A stretch of 12,469 nt of DNA from contig CALELJ010000031.1 of assembly GCA_937902445.1 (NCBI GenBank), positions 1 through 12,469 on the forward strand. The letters are read 5' to 3'. Positions 12,464 to 12,469 of this stretch are shown piece by piece. Made by a program: the position numbers and the translations under genes. This DNA is from an uncultured Treponema sp. (GTDB lineage: Bacteria > Spirochaetota > Spirochaetia > Treponematales > Treponemataceae). The notes beneath the pieces were generated by a model that worked only from the letters and a program-made list of their open reading frames with translations, was not told the DNA's origin and ran no database searches. Position 1 is the stretch's first letter. Every line of letters starts with the position of its first letter.

Positions 12464-12469
12464 ATGAAT
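12464..12469 (+). CDS. Start of a gene running off the window
   Basis: ATG-AAT at the very end is preceded by GGAGG (12451-12455) with 8-base spacing, the best Shine-Dalgarno arrangement in the AT-rich tail. Only two codons are visible, so nothing can be said of the product. Confidence 0.4.

Overview
The window reads as a stretch of spirochaete chromosome, most likely a host-associated or rumen/gut Treponema. The grounds are a FliD-like flagellar cap fragment, a dCache/HAMP chemoreceptor, an acyl-CoA carboxyltransferase of the decarboxylase/propionyl-CoA type, moderate GC and lipoprotein-free membrane proteins of unknown family. The genus is inferred, not proven. No rRNA, tRNA, CRISPR array or transposase gene was found.

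The coherent interior runs from about 680 to 12,115. On the minus strand lie an MmdA/PccB-type carboxyltransferase (878-2377) with a long structured leader, and a membrane protein whose N-terminal half looks like a degenerate protein kinase (2666-4255). Divergent from these is a plus-strand pair, a DUF4230 membrane protein (4358-4990) and a LysR-type regulator (5001-5933). Three more minus-strand genes follow: a Uup-like ABC-F ATPase (5950-7905), a methyl-accepting chemotaxis protein (8092-10176) and a COG0523/CobW metallochaperone GTPase with 33 histidines in a 66-residue loop (10396-11694). They appear to be separate transcription units. A consensus promoter and palindrome precede the carboxyltransferase; terminators or dispersed palindromic repeats follow the chemoreceptor and the metallochaperone.

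Both edges are mosaics. Within the first ~345 bases there are pieces of an unknown beta-rich protein (minus), a FliD C-terminus (minus), and an Opp/Dpp-type ABC ATPase around its LSGGMKQR signature (plus). The last piece runs in frame into an unrecognised C-terminal ORF. At the right edge one 128-codon ORF joins a chemoreceptor N-terminus, a piece of an S41 C-terminal processing peptidase and an AT-rich sigma-region-4-like helix-turn-helix, followed by AT-rich phage-like DNA. Joins fall in short stretches that are plausible coding sequence for both partners. Misassembly or chimeric amplification at contig ends is the simplest explanation, ahead of natural shuffling.

I see no clearly new multi-gene system. 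The most interesting interior signals are regulatory: a MITE-like inverted repeat whose end abuts the carboxyltransferase Shine-Dalgarno, a G9 tract beside the ABC-F promoter, several apparently leaderless starts, and REP-like palindromes placed at gene 3' ends.
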